64,000 nucleotides of DNA from NCBI GenBank assembly GCA_014871385.1, contig CM026426.1, positions 52,004,478 through 52,068,477 of the forward strand, read 5' to 3'. The first letter of the stretch is position 1. Every line of letters begins with the position of its first letter. Below the pieces are notes generated by a model. The model was not told where the DNA came from and made no database searches. It worked only from the letters and a program-made list of their open reading frames with translations. Below, one piece after another: positions 12,038 to 24,079 of this stretch. The DNA comes from Ceratodon purpureus. Taxonomy: Eukaryota > Streptophyta > Bryopsida > Pseudoditrichales > Ditrichaceae. The translations under genes and the position numbers were made by a program.

Positions 12038-15000
12038 TCATTTGTCACTGCGCACAAATTCGTCTAGACTTTTACCATCCGTGTCGTCTAGAGTATACAC
12101 ATTCTTCCTCATATTGAATGACATGCTCACTGTGGATATAACAAAATCTATATCTATCCATTGGGTGTCCGAACCTTCATACTTGTATTTCAAATGACCG
12201 GGAGATTTTGTAAACCAATTTAACAGAACCATAATTGAGGGGGTAGAACTTACCTTCTTACCTTTGACGCACGTCCTGTTCATCATGTCGATGGGATTTC
12301 GGCAATTCCCCCATTGTTTTCCACATTGTCTCTTGATTTTCTGAACACGGCCCAACCACCATGTTCCAACATCGACCCCCAAAGAAACTGGGGTGGGTCT
12401 CCCTCTCCTACCACTCGAACGGACCCCCCTCCTTTGGGCAGCTTTCACTGCAGAAGATGTGGTTGTTGTGTTCCTTTGAACAAAGAACACACCACAATCA
12501 CTACCGATCCCCAACAACATGGTGGATTCGCACGATGCAGCTGATAAATAATCCTCGGAATTATTGAAGTACACCGAGTTCCTAACACGGGTCAAGCGAT
12601 CTTTGGACAGGTAAGGATTCCCGTTCAGTTCAGATACAAGTGTTGACTTGTATATGGTTTTCCCCCCATACTCAACTGTTGGGACAATAGATTGAGCATG
12701 TGTTGCACCGGAATTCGTCAAGGAGGGCGCAGGAGGCTCCACGGCATCCATAAGCTCAGAGAGTGCATCCATGCACTCACCCTCTGCGATTCCAAGCGGT
12801 TCGGGGTCATCCTCAAGCTCATCCTCCAGGTGGACGACATTGTTGTTGGCATCCGTGTCAACCATGGCGTCCCTGAGAGCTTCACCATCTCCATCATCAC
12901 CTGTAGTTGCCTTCTTTGGAGGAACATATGCCCAATATTTGGGGTCACTGGATTCTACAAGCCACGGTTGCATAAACCATTTCTTCTCTCGCGCCACACT
13001 TGAAGGGCCCATGTTAAGAATCCTGATCATGGATTGGGCTTCCCGCAGTCCCTCTTTCAATGCATCAATCAACTTAGAGTCATCGTTGATCAAAGAATAG
13101 TCACCCAAATCAGGACCTGACATTCCTTCCTCCAATGGGTGCAAATCTGCCCATATGTTTCTTTGTTTGTTATGCACTCTATCAAATTTCAGTCCATTGT
13201 CGCCATATTCAATGGCGGATAATTGATTTAGAGTGTTAGCACAGTTTACTAGTTCATGAAAATCGTACGCTCTTTCCATTCCTTGCATTCCTCCCACTTT
13301 ACTAAAGAATATCTCGCATGCATCGCTACCGGTCAAGTGAAGTGGAACAGGTAGATTATCATGGTGCTCCCTAAAATATTTAATAAGCAAAACCACAAAA
13401 TGACACGAAATTTGCACATCTAAAAAACATTGATTGCTAACAAAACACTCTTGAGTTGTCAAACTTTTTGTGTTTCCCCCAACAACATGGTCTCTGTGCT
13501 GAAACCACAATCTCCAAATGCGGAAAAAAAAGCTTACCTTAGACTCAAGGACGATCCGTTGTCGAAGGTCCAGCGACACTGATAAAAATATGTCAATGTA
13601 GTCAGCACAAATCTGCAAGTACATCTCAGTACCAAGTGTCCCCTCCTGATGGGTATCGCGTCCAACTCTGATGTCCTTTAGACATGTCCTTACCTTCAAT
13701 GCACAAAGACGTTGTGCACTCGCCCAATTCTGCCGGTCACTCCTGTTGACATCCTCTTGGCGGAGACCGTGCTGATCAAATGTATATTTGTTGTAAACCT
13801 GTCCAACATGGCCCAAACAACAAATATCCAACCCTAATTGCAAAGTTTTGACTACACTATCTAAGGGATTAATCAACTTTTTCCCGTTATGTATGAAATC
13901 TTGATCATGTAAACCTTGGACTCTATTTCCTACTCCAAACACAACGGACAAGACAAAACCCTCCCAAGGGACCTCAAATCTGTGTCCAGACTTACCAGTG
14001 TAATCTTCTAGCATTAGTTGTCGTCTGCGTGAGTCGCCATCAGAAGCATGGCCAACAACCGGGCCAACAGATTCCTCACAATGCAACTTCCACAAGCTGT
14101 CGATTCGTCCCCAATGACTGCGGACCCAACAACTATCGAAACAATTGCAAGTGCAACACACAGCTAGGACCAACCGCGGCAATTTTGCATGCAAAGGGTT
14201 CACCATTATTACCCTTGCAAAGCTGCCAATCTTATCGCCACGGAAAGCATCAACGATGTTCTCATAACCTGTATTACCCTCACCTACATAAGGTTTGAAG
14301 TCTACAACACATTTGTGGTTGATTTTTGACCCACAAAAACCTGCCAGCACGTCAAATTGGGGTTCCCATGTTATCCTAGCCTTGACTTTTGTCTCGTCTT
14401 CGGCAAGGATAACAGGCACTGGACCCGTCACCCCGTGTGCATTCTTGGCCTCACGGTAGATTCTTGCTACAGACTGGAAAATCAACGGGTGTTCTCCTGC
14501 TACAAAGCGAACACCCTTGCTGTTCTCACGTTTCACTGTACTGTAAGAAGGAGCCGCGAAATTCAAAGAAAACAAGTCACACATTCGTCGTCCCCCATAA
14601 ACCTTCATTGCCTGGCAAAATGATTTCGAATTATTGGAAAACCGGTGGCCCTGTTTTTGGCGGTTTAGATTGTTGGCGACATCGCGGAGGAAGTCCCACA
14701 GGTTTCCCTCCGAATGCGTTTGTTCTGTGAGCAGCCAAGATATTATTACATGCAGACAATACATCCTTCCTATTAAAATTTTCTTGAGCACTAAGATGCA
14801 ATCCATGCTTTGCCATTTTGAGTTGTACAACCCTAGCCTTCATGGACCACCGCATAGCTCTCTCTTCACGAAATTTTCTACCTAAAATACGGTTGTGCAA
14901 TGCAAGTTCATGAACAGACAAGCAATCGATTCGACGGCCAGGTACTGGAGTCCTGGTACCTAGTTTATCTATGGACCTGTCCTCCCTAAAAACCCTCTTC

Positions 15001-16463
15001 CTGAAGTCATCCTCCTTTGGAATCCTTCTACATTCAGCACAAGTGTAATTCTCAAAGGGCTCACCAGATAAGGAGACACGCGCGCATCTCACATGTCTAA
15101 AGCAACCAACAATGACAACAATTCCATTACGATCCCTAAGCTCAGTTCGTGTGGAAGGTTCAGGAGCCCAATTAATACCATGCTTAGGATCAGCAAGCAA
15201 CCCATGGACATTGTAGACCCGATTATGGTACATGGCAGTTCTACCCCAATAACCCCAGCATAACAACGAGAATACTCCGTTTTGCTTACCTGATGAAGCC
15301 TGTGACTCATTCGTCCTGTTCTTAATCCTGAACCAATCGTGCAGGCTCTGCTGTGAGCCTTGAAGACCCCTGGAAGTAGGAGGCGGCCTCCCTCGACGTC
15401 CAGTCGACAACGCAGAAGATGTCGACTTGGCTGCAGCCTCCTCCAGCGCCTTGGTGTGTTTGATACCATGGATATGGTTCTCCAAGTTGGTGCGTAGGTT
15501 CTTCTTCGATGGGCACAACACAAACATGTCGCCACAAACAGTGCAACGCACTTTGTACCAGAAACTCTTCATGATTTCAGACTCTGTGTCACCCACTACA
15601 ATGAAGGTAACAGCAATTGCACTAACGCCATCATTCACAGACTGCAGAATTCCAAGCCCTTCTTGAACTGCTGCCTTATGATCTGATGCAGTTAATACTA
15701 TGGCTCTACCACTCTTGTCCTGCGGATGATCATTGTAACTAACACCTTTCCTTCTGCACCAAGCTTTGGCATGGAATGTGGAGACAATGTGGGAAACTTT
15801 GAAGTTATTAATTAGATTATGGATAGCAGCCTTTGAATGGTCTCCAGACTGTCCACCAAACTCCTTCTTGCATTCCCCACAATGAAGCTTCACTACAGAC
15901 ATTTCCCCGTCATCCTAGGAGCGCAAATGCCACAAGTTGTCTTGCAAATTAAGATCTGCTAACTCCTTCCTCAATTTAGAGGCAGCCCTAACATATTTGT
16001 CTTGAACCTCCTTTGATAGCAACACTGACTTGAAATCGTGCCCCGAAAATTGGTCAACATAATCTAAGATTGTAGTAACCCTAGATGAGGGGTCAGCCTC
16101 ACCTGAATCAATGGGATGAAAATCAGGTGAATGGTTAACCTCCTCTGTTGCAGCAACCTCTTCTGGAACATCGCCGCCCACGTGTAGACGCATGCGCTTC
16201 GCTCGGTCGTGTTCGTCTCCATGCCGAGCTTGGATCACGTACACCGAATCGCCAACAGTGTCCACACCCTCCATCCTTGTCTTGATTCGGCATTGCTCTT
16301 CGAAGTCCCAAAAGTCGAAACCCCACTCCACACACTTCGCTTCTTCAAGGCGCACTCTGAATGAAGAGTAAAGCTCATGTGGTTGGCATGCAACTCTACC
16401 AATCATCTCGATTGTGTTTACCTCATCCTCTACCGCAAACAACCTGACCTTGTAGACCGCCAT
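12038..16463 (-). pseudogene. Large DNA-transposon transposase, nearly intact, superfamily unassigned
   Basis: Reads from ATG 16463 (MAVYKVRLF) to TGA 12038. The N-terminal ~180 residues are acidic. A zinc motif follows (CTVCGDMF, later H-x1-H-x3-H), then a basic RRGRPPP stretch, CxxC pairs, and the presumed catalytic core in the 14830-12038 frame: VILAEDETKV (first Asp, ~14396), NPLHAKLPRLVL, GHASDGDSRRR (second Asp, ~14035) and LTGSDACEIFFSKVGG (Glu, ~13315). I know these blocks from large DDE-type proteins in plants and cnidarians, but cannot name the superfamily. Catalytic roles are inferred from conservation. Two lesions are visible: an in-frame TAG at 15915-15917, with coding resuming immediately, and a frame change near 14700-14730, where FGGK passes to LWDFLRDV. 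The 930-codon core frame is otherwise open, suggesting a young copy. Acidic tail around 12700-12900. No terminal inverted repeats were recognised. Confidence 0.7.
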
Positions 16464-17156
16464 AGCCACAAACAAACCTTAGCACCCAACACGTCCAACA
16501 CAACGCAACAAATAGTCCAACACGAGGCACATGGAATTGTCTGCAACATCGAAATTGCGAAACCCTAAGAAACTGACAGTAAACCCATAGAAAGTGTGCA
16601 AAGTTAGCTCATGATGTGCTACCACAACGTTAGGGTTACGCAACCTATCACCATCCGCGTGCCTCTAATCTGCACCACCCACGACGTTTGATCGTAGGGT
16701 CCACAATTGATCTCAGGCAATACCCTCACTGTCTAATACACGTGTGGCCGCCATAGGTTGCTAGGCCTTTTTTTATTTTAAAGGTACCCTACTTTATTTT
16801 TAGAATATCTAGTAATACACCCCATCATCCCACACCCTTAGTTTGTTGTAACCCATGTAACATCATTATTGTGGCCCTATTCTTAAGGAAATATTTTTCA
16901 AATAATTTGCTCCATTGTTTTTATGAAACCCTATCTTTGGACTCACCTATATTTCTAATACCAAGGTTAGTGCCCCCCCCGAGGAGGAGAGTCTTGGCAT
17001 TCCTGGTGCCAATCTTGAGCCTCGAGAAACCCTTTAATGTTACTCTCACCCTAGCCACTACCATCCTTCTTTCCTTCTGGGGGGAAAGGGGTAGTGGAGT
17101 GGGGAAGTATAGTAGGGTGTGAGGAGTAATGGGAGAAACCGTGGAGATGGGCAGAC
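16464..17156. other. Upstream region of the transposase, no gene
   Basis: Contains CT-rich and poly-T stretches (16770-16800) and a G/C-run segment (16970-17110). It probably carries the transposase promoter and the right end of its transposon, and the left side of the fossil element that follows, but no end could be fixed. Confidence 0.35.
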
Positions 17157-18770
17157 CAAAAGATGGCACAGGAACTGGTTAAGCCAGACAACCGTTGGGA
17201 CAACACTCTAAGGGCACGTGCTAAGTAGAACGTAGGAGTCTACAGGAATGGTTACTCCTTTCTACCGCGGACAATCACAAAAGCCAAGCAGCGCGAGGAG
17301 TTTTTGGTCAATATGTTCATCTGGCCAATAGATCCTAGGAAGGGCTACATTGTGAAGGACCTCCAAAATTCCACGGTCTGGATGGTTGTTGGATTTTTTA
17401 ATTCAACTTTTCATCTAGAGGAACCTAAGCGGCAAACGACTAAATGGGCGTCCACCTTCTAGAGTGAAATGACCATATCGATCGAGGTCGATTGTGCACG
17501 ACTTGATCACCTAGAAGATACAAGATCTGCAAAAGGTGAAGAAGTCTGGAACGCCCCTGTCCACCAAGCTTGCCCACATGTACTTCACCAACAAGTTCTT
17601 CCTTTCAGACCAACATTCAAAGTATGATCAGATCCGGTGCCATTAAAAGTATAGAGGGGGAGAGCCGCAAGAAAGTGACTCCAAAGACGACCCAGGGAAA
17701 TTCTAGACCCCGTCACCGGCCACACTTGGGAAGAAGAAGAGTCAGTTTGTCGAAACAGAGGCCAGACAGCCTTTCTAAAGACTTGTCCATGATCATCCTT
17801 TCCTAAAGAATCACAAGCCGGATGGCCCGGCATTCACCAGGGATGGATTCGGGGATATAATCACCCTATGCTGATACATAGGATAGTTCGCCGCATACAT
17901 TGCCAAGAAGACCAAGTTTGCCCATGATGTTGTTGAGGAGATCATCAATTCTACAAGGCCCAGTAGACATTTGAAGTGCCTTGAACGGGCGCAAGGAGAT
18001 TACGCAGACTGAAGACCGGCTGGAGGCTAGCTCAAAGGACGATCACAACCTCGTTGGGGTGATCGCCCAACCCAAAGGGCAACTAGTGGAATTGGAGCAA
18101 TTGATCTAAGAAGTCCTAAATGACTTCAAAGATGCATAGGCTAGGGCAGCAGAGTTGACCCGGTTACTAATAGAGGTAAAGGAGACTCTTGCTCTTCCGA
18201 TTAACATTGCCAATGAGTGTACCAAGAGTTTCTTGCCTGACAAATAGAAAAGTCTGACCTGGCAATCGAAACCTGCTCAAGAAGAGTTACAGTGTAGGAA
18301 TAGTACTTATAGTCGGATCGGAATCTTGTTGTACTCTAGGATTCAGTCCATGTATTTGCTAGTGAGTTGCCATCCGGTCGGGTTAAAGTAGACATACCGA
18401 ATATACAGCATCCGGTTGTTAGAATAGGAATTGTGGGTGTCTAGCCACTGTAAATCACGTGACAGCGAAGAATCCGACTACTCTAAACATCACGGTATCA
18501 CTGGGAACTAGCCACTTGGATAATATGTCTGGAATAGCTGAATAGTAACCTTCAGAGATCCGGTATCTAGGTGGATCCGGATCTCAGAAGTAACCATCTG
18601 GGTACGATATAAGGTAGGAAGGGAGTCGGAAGGGATAAAGGAAGGTTCTTATTTAATAGGAAGGAAACTAAAGGTCTTCGTAGGAACAAACTTGGAGTAG
18701 TTTACTTTGGAGGGTATTTAATGACCACTTGAGGCTTACTAGAGGAATATTAATATCAAGTCGTACTACA
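17157..18770 (+). mobile_element. Broken LTR-like element: gag-like coiled-coil ORF plus 3' terminal region
   Basis: The first part matches the gag-like ORF of the 46.7-kb element (PDNRWDNTLRAR against PDNRWDNTIRGK, and KGYIVKD against NNGYVID). A charged coiled-coil segment follows. From 18293 to 18770 the sequence aligns with the last ~600 bases of the solo element at 39213-40880, starting TGTAGGAAT and ending CTACA, but more diverged (by eye roughly three quarters identical). The copy is old, with about six or more interruptions. No pol genes. The 5' end is not found. Confidence 0.6.
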
Positions 18771-18808
18771 GACCCATTTGTGAAGCGCCCTTCTATCAAT
18801 GTTACATT

Positions 18809-19175
18809 CTACTCAATCATAATGTTTGCACTTGAATCCTTTGAGTATCCTATCTCATCACAGTCTGTAAGTTGAGAATCCCCAGAATCCAAGTTCCCAC
18901 TAGACCACCTCTTTTCATCACTGAGATTTGCTTTGGCAAGAAACCACAAATTATTATACACAAACACCAAGCCATTAGCCCTTTCCGGTGGTAACCAATT
19001 CCACTTCCTATTATGGACAAACAAATGGCTATTCCAATAGCATGAAAAAGATGACGTCATCTTATCTTATATCATCTTTGCAATTGGTGCATTGAGTTTA
19101 TTGCAAGCACCTTCAAGGTCCCACCAATTGTAAAGATAACACTTCAATTGTGTCGGATCCACCATAACATTGAAT
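18809..19175 (-). pseudogene. hAT transposase C-terminal fragment
   Basis: A minus-strand frame carries the hAT dimerisation-region pattern: YNWWDLEGA (the WW-x5-G block), TSSFSCYWNSHLFVHNRKWNWL (degenerate form of the SSS-x-ERNWS-x-IHxxxRNRL block) and NGLVFVYNNLWFL. The usual ERN is replaced, an in-frame stop separates the WW block from the rest, and only the last ~120 residues are present, so this is a decayed fragment. Confidence 0.65.
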
Positions 19176-19473
19176 GGTTAGATACCCCTCAATTACGCTT
19201 CAATAAGCCTCCGAAGTGCATAGCTTCCTTGATATGTGCTTGCATGCTGTAATTGCGTTTGCATCATCGGCCAATTCTTCATCATGGAGTAAAGAAGAAT
19301 TGAGAAGTGCACTGTAGAAGCTCCTCAAAAGGTTAGATACCCTTCAATTACGCCTCAATAAGCCTCCGAAGTGCATAGCTTCCTTGATATGTGCTTGCAT
19401 GCTGTAATTGCGTTTGCATCATCGGCCAACTCTTCATCATGGAGTAAAGAAGAATTGAGAAGTGCACTGTAGA
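19176..19473 (+). repeat. Tandem duplication, 155-bp unit, two copies
   Basis: The segment 19176-19330 (starting GGTTAGATACC) is repeated at 19331-19473 with only a few differences, the second copy lacking the last dozen bases. It adjoins the hAT fragment and may be part of the same decayed transposon. The near identity points to a recent duplication. Confidence 0.85.
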
Positions 19474-20229
19474 GGAAGATTGGGGTCTCCAACGGGCCTT
19501 TGGTCGGAATCTGTGCCTGAAAATTTGGCCATGCCCGTGCACTTTACCTGCTGGCACCAATGGTGCTAGCAGGTCACCGAAAGGTCGCCAAATCAGCGTT
19601 TGAAGGGTCCTGCCAGTAGTCGCGCAGAAAGGCTTGTGTCCCCTCACGCGTGTATTCCTGCAGGACGAGAGCAGAACCTCTAAGCGCACGGAATCCGAGC
19701 ATTGCAGAAGGGTGTCAGCGGTGGTGGGCTTTATGAACTCTTGCAATACTGACTTAGTTTGGCCACCTACCGGAATCGAGTTGCCGCACCCCCTTTGAAA
19801 TGCAACAAGCAGAAGGTGTTGATGTCGAAATGCTGACAACGGTCATACCAAACCTCATGCGATCCTGTGAGAGAGTTGTCGCGACTGCGTTGTCAACCAG
19901 GATGGAGAGGTGAAGGCCTCTAAATGCGTTGTCAGGTTTTTTGATTTGGGTTGTGGGTGGTCACGCATTGTGCAATAGAGATTTAGGGTTTAGCTGTAGT
20001 GGTCTCCCAAACGCTGCCAGCGGTTTGGCATCCACATAGGTTGGAGAGAGTACCTGAGTTGGGAATTGGAGTTTCCGGATGAGGATTAGGGTAGGTTGTA
20101 CCTTGCTTGCGACGCCGTGGACGTTGCAATTGGCCGTTCGTGATGGCGGAGGGTGAGTTGATGTGAGCACACGTTTTTTGAGAAAAGCCCCTTTTAGTAA
20201 AAACAGTGTAAATAGGACCAAGTTACCAT
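19474..20229. other. Possible older coding remnant, unassigned
   Basis: A 163-codon minus-strand frame spans 19348-19839 but includes the duplicated segment and has no recognisable domain. It may be a decayed part of the hAT element or chance. 19840-20229 shows nothing. Confidence 0.3.
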
Positions 20230-20277
20230 GTCGATTTGAAATTCATGTAGATAGTGGCTGTAGAAATCTGGTTGAGA

Positions 20278-21560
20278 GTCAAATGGACATAGTGTAGAAT
20301 TCAGGAGACATGACCCTACCTACAGACACGACTTGTCAAATTGACTCTACCTACAGGCACACCTTTTAGAAATTAAGGCATAATTAGGAATTAAGGAAGA
20401 AGAATGAATCACTTCACCACACCACACAACATTGTGTGAGTGATAGTCACATTATGTAAAAAACATAAAAATAGAATTCTATTGTCTAATTGATTGTCAA
20501 CTTGACTCTGAGTAGCTCACTGTTTAATTGATTCACAAATGCTCTTTGTCAAATTGAACTATAGATCTGTTGCACAGTGTATTTATCTGTAGATTGTAGG
20601 ATCAGAATGGAGAACTGGAGCAAACTGGCTACTGTCTAATTGACAATTGAATTCAGATTACTTGCTGCATAATGTCTAGTTGATACTGGTCAAATGGACA
20701 AGATGATGGTCCGGTATGCATCCATGTGCATGCATACATTGTCAACTTGACTTGCATGGACCATGTCTAATTGACACAGTGGAGAGTTGGTGAGAGTTAC
20801 AGTGAATGTGGTGACTCACACTGGATACTGTCTATTTGAAAATGAAGATATTGATGGAGCAGAGTGAACAGTGGGTGACTATGTCTATTTGAACTCGGAA
20901 CGAAGGAAGAGTTACTGAGTGTATAGAAAATAGAAATTATAGAAAATAAACACAACAGTTTGTCCAATTGACAATTGCATTGTTGTGAATGGGAATTATG
21001 GAAGAGTGAGAATTCCAGGGGAGTACTGGAACAGTGAATTGAGTATTACTTGATAGTCTTTTAAATTAGATTGGCCATCTGAAATAGAAGACTGAGAATG
21101 ACTTAGAGTTTATGGAAAATAGATTGAGTACATTGATAGATAAAAGTGGCATTAATTATTAAGGAGTGATCAACCTTAGTGATTATTAGTTCTCATTATA
21201 ATAAAACTTGAATGTATTCAATTGGAGTATAGTGCAGTCATTGTAATTGAGTAATACAATTGAGAAGCATAGTTGTGATGAATGGTAGACTTGGAGTGTG
21301 ATTGAATGTGAATGAGTAGACAGTGATTACATGTCTAATTGAAATGCGATGGATGGGAGGAAAAAGATGAAGACAAGCAAGGAGTTGCTTGAGATAAGTT
21401 AACCTATCATAACATATTCCAAAGCATCATTCATAGGCATAAATAGGTTGGACACTAGATTCTAACCTAGTAATGAATGAACTTGCATATGCATACTAAA
21501 TGCATTGTCTAATAGAACATGGAAGGGAGTGATGGCAATAAACCGAGAGATGGTACTTGT
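20278..21560. repeat. Dispersed GTCWAATTGAC-like motif, about 18 copies
   Basis: Near-palindromic 11-mers of the type GTCAAATTGAC, GTCTAATTGAC, GTCAACTTGAC and GTCTATTTGAA recur at about 20278, 20335, 20484, 20496, 20547, 20634, 20679, 20694, 20740, 20765, 20828, 20882, 20962, 21342, 21508 and 21549. Spacing is irregular, so this is not a simple tandem array. It ends about 320 bases before the ATG of the next gene, where binding sites would be expected, but origin from a decayed repeat is equally possible. Confidence 0.6.
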
Positions 21561-21879
21561 CAAATTGAACTCCCATTACCTTTGAACCAACTGAGAGTAT
21601 GGATTACTTGGGTGATGTGTGACTTGGGGTAATTAAGACATTAGAGATATAAAGAGATTCTTTTATAAAAATACTTTGCATTCTATAATTCTTTACTTAC
21701 TACAGTGACCTTTAGTTACGTTAAAAGCTAAACGAAAAGACCTATTCCCGTGACTTACCACTATTTGTAAATTTTACCAATTACAGTTGACAGCATGTAG
21801 TTCTCGTGGTTGATGGCAGCAACAACAACATTTGTAAGTTTTTGAGTTCATAGTCGAAAATTTCATGCATTCTAGTGGT

Positions 21880-23212
21880 ATGGCTACACGGACAAACTCC
21901 CTCGTACAGAGTGTCATTCTGCATAACACTCAAGACTTGGAGGGCAACTGGATCCCCATGAGGGTGGATCGTGATTCATGGGTTATGCTGCAACCAGCGT
22001 CGGATGGGCCTTAGGGTAGAGAGGCAAGGCGGCATGGTGGAGAAAATATTCGTGAGGCCTTCAAAGCGCAGATCAGAGATTTCTCCTAGATCTCCACGGA
22101 GCATGGAGCATGCGACCTTGATAAGGTGCTTGTGCAGCATGCATATTAGCCAAGGCATGTGCGCTTGGATCCCATGGAGGCAGCAATCAATTCGGGTATG
22201 GCAAACTACCTGTACGCGTCGCTTTCGACGGATTGGGTACATCGCGCATCTATCCTTGGTCCCATTCTTGTGCTCTATGTTGAGATTGGGGAGGCAACAC
22301 GGAATCGACAGAGCCACGCGGAGTTGCTGGACATAGGTACATTCTTCCTTGGTGGTCTGTATTTGCCTCCAACAGGTGACACGCTGTACGGGAAGGTTGA
22401 AGCACTCCCGCTTCCAGGGTTCAACCATGTGGAGTGGCCTTTGCCAGGCATGCACTCATCTGAGGCGTTTAGAACAAAGCTCACTCTCGATTTTGCAAAT
22501 GCTATGAAAGCAACAACTGGTAGCAGCTTCGTCCACCACCAATGGTTTATGCCAATCCATGTTATGGTTGATTTGTTTGCGGTAGCTGCTGACAGCATTA
22601 GGCGGACACCTACAGTGTTTGTCTTGAATAGTCCATCCGTGGCTCTGCTCAGCAGTATGATGAACCCAGGGTGGAACGAGAAGTTCCACATTGGCCAAGA
22701 TGTTATCAAGTGCGTTGCCAACAGGACCAGCATTGTTTTCCGCTATCACGTGGGAAAACAAACATTATACACTAGGTTCATGTATACAAGGTATAGGGGG
22801 GCTGCCAACAGTAAGTGGAAAGCGATGGATCACCTACCAGAGGAGGTGATGGTGGAAGTGTCTTGTATGTTTAAGGGGAACCTGCTGCCAACATTTGAAG
22901 TTGGCAAGGGTTGGCCACTATCCCACCTGCGGCACGAAATTGCAATGGCACTTGGAGATGACGTACCTGGGCAGTACAACCTGGTTGTGATAGAGGCCAA
23001 CGGTGTTCGTGAGAAAAAGGTACGAGTCTAGGCGAATTTAGAGTGTCATTTAGATGTGTTGGGAATTGGCTATTCGGAGCTCCTTGTTGCCAGCAAACGA
23101 AAATGACAAGATTTGTTGGGTGCAGATCAACCAGCGCCATGAGGGACACCTTACAGCTGCGGAGGTCACGTTTACCAAAAGGATCAAGATTGTGGAGCTG
23201 TAGGATAAGTGA
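21880..23212 (+). pseudogene. Unrecognised gene interrupted by TAG codons
   Basis: A single plus-strand frame starts at ATG 21880 (MATRTNSLVQ) and continues into the long open stretch 22159-23031 (FVHHQWFMPIHVMVDLF, then YRGAANSKWKAMDHLPEE). The frame is kept throughout, although about four in-frame TAG codons and no TGA occur before 23104. After that, coding appears to continue one frame over (NDKICWVQINQRHEG) to 23212, which would fit a one-base insertion in the CAAAC run near 23095. The last ~70 residues have the alternating hydrophobic pattern of a small beta-grasp-like domain, a weak guess. No known family recognised. The motif-rich region upstream may be its promoter. Confidence 0.5.
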
Positions 23213-23379
23213 TTTTGGGGATGGGTAGTTACAGTATGTGGGATGTCATTAGGTTCTTGGCCAAGTCGTTAGTGAGTTCAGGTACTGGTTTAGCTTACCA
23301 TTCAGGACTTTCTCTGGGACTTCCTCTATTAACGTGTTATATACGGCAAATTTTAAGTACCCTCGATCTACGTGCTACC

Positions 23380-24000
23380 AGCGGAAATAAAAAATAAAGA
23401 CAGCTGCAATTAAGAAATGAATCCTACGGTGCCAATGAAAAATAAAAAAAATTATAGGAAGTCTAAAGAATGGCCTGGGTTTCAAAGCCCTGGGTTTGAA
23501 TCGGAAAATTGCTTAGAACTTGTGGTGGCGCCATTGACGGTGGAGCCTGCTGCCAGCGCAAAAAAAGAAATAAAAACAATTGCAAACAAGAGACCACATC
23601 AGTTGCAAACTTAAATAATAGAATAAGATAAAAATAAAAACAGTTGTACATAAGAGATGAAGTAGGTTGCATATGGAAAATAATAACAATTGCAAATATT
23701 AAAAGGAACCATAGTTGCGATTAATGAAATAAGAAAAAAAAAAGAATAAAAAAGCTTGCAAATAAAAAATGCAACCTAATTGCATGTAAGAAGGGAAATA
23801 CAAAGGGAAGAACTTCGAAGACGGCAATGGCTCTCACATAGAGCGGGCTTGAAGAGATAAACAGGTCGAAAGATAAAATGGGGGGTAAAATGCAGCCCTT
23901 GCTGTCGGCAGTCCACAATAAAGAAGAAATACAGTTGCAAATAAAAAAGAAGGGTCACAAGAATGCCATTTCTTTCAAAGAGACATGGCACTCCGAAGGC
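23380..24000 (+). repeat. A-rich region with recurring AATAAAAACAATTGCAAA phrases
   Basis: Phrases close to AAATAAAAACAGTTGCAAAT recur at least six times between 23560 and 23960 at irregular spacing, with intervening unique sequence. Probably a degenerate low-complexity expansion between two elements. No gene. Confidence 0.55.
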
Positions 24001-24079
24001 AAATTGTTTTCAAATTCAAAAAAGTTTGAGAAAGGTGGCCCATAAAAGTCCGAACCTACAGTTGCAGCCAGCAAACCCC

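Noticed and set aside
20401-21800. Organellar DNA insertion suggested by low GC
   Set aside because: No recognisable organellar gene, tRNA or intron motif; the signal is the repeated GTCWAATTGAC-like word instead.
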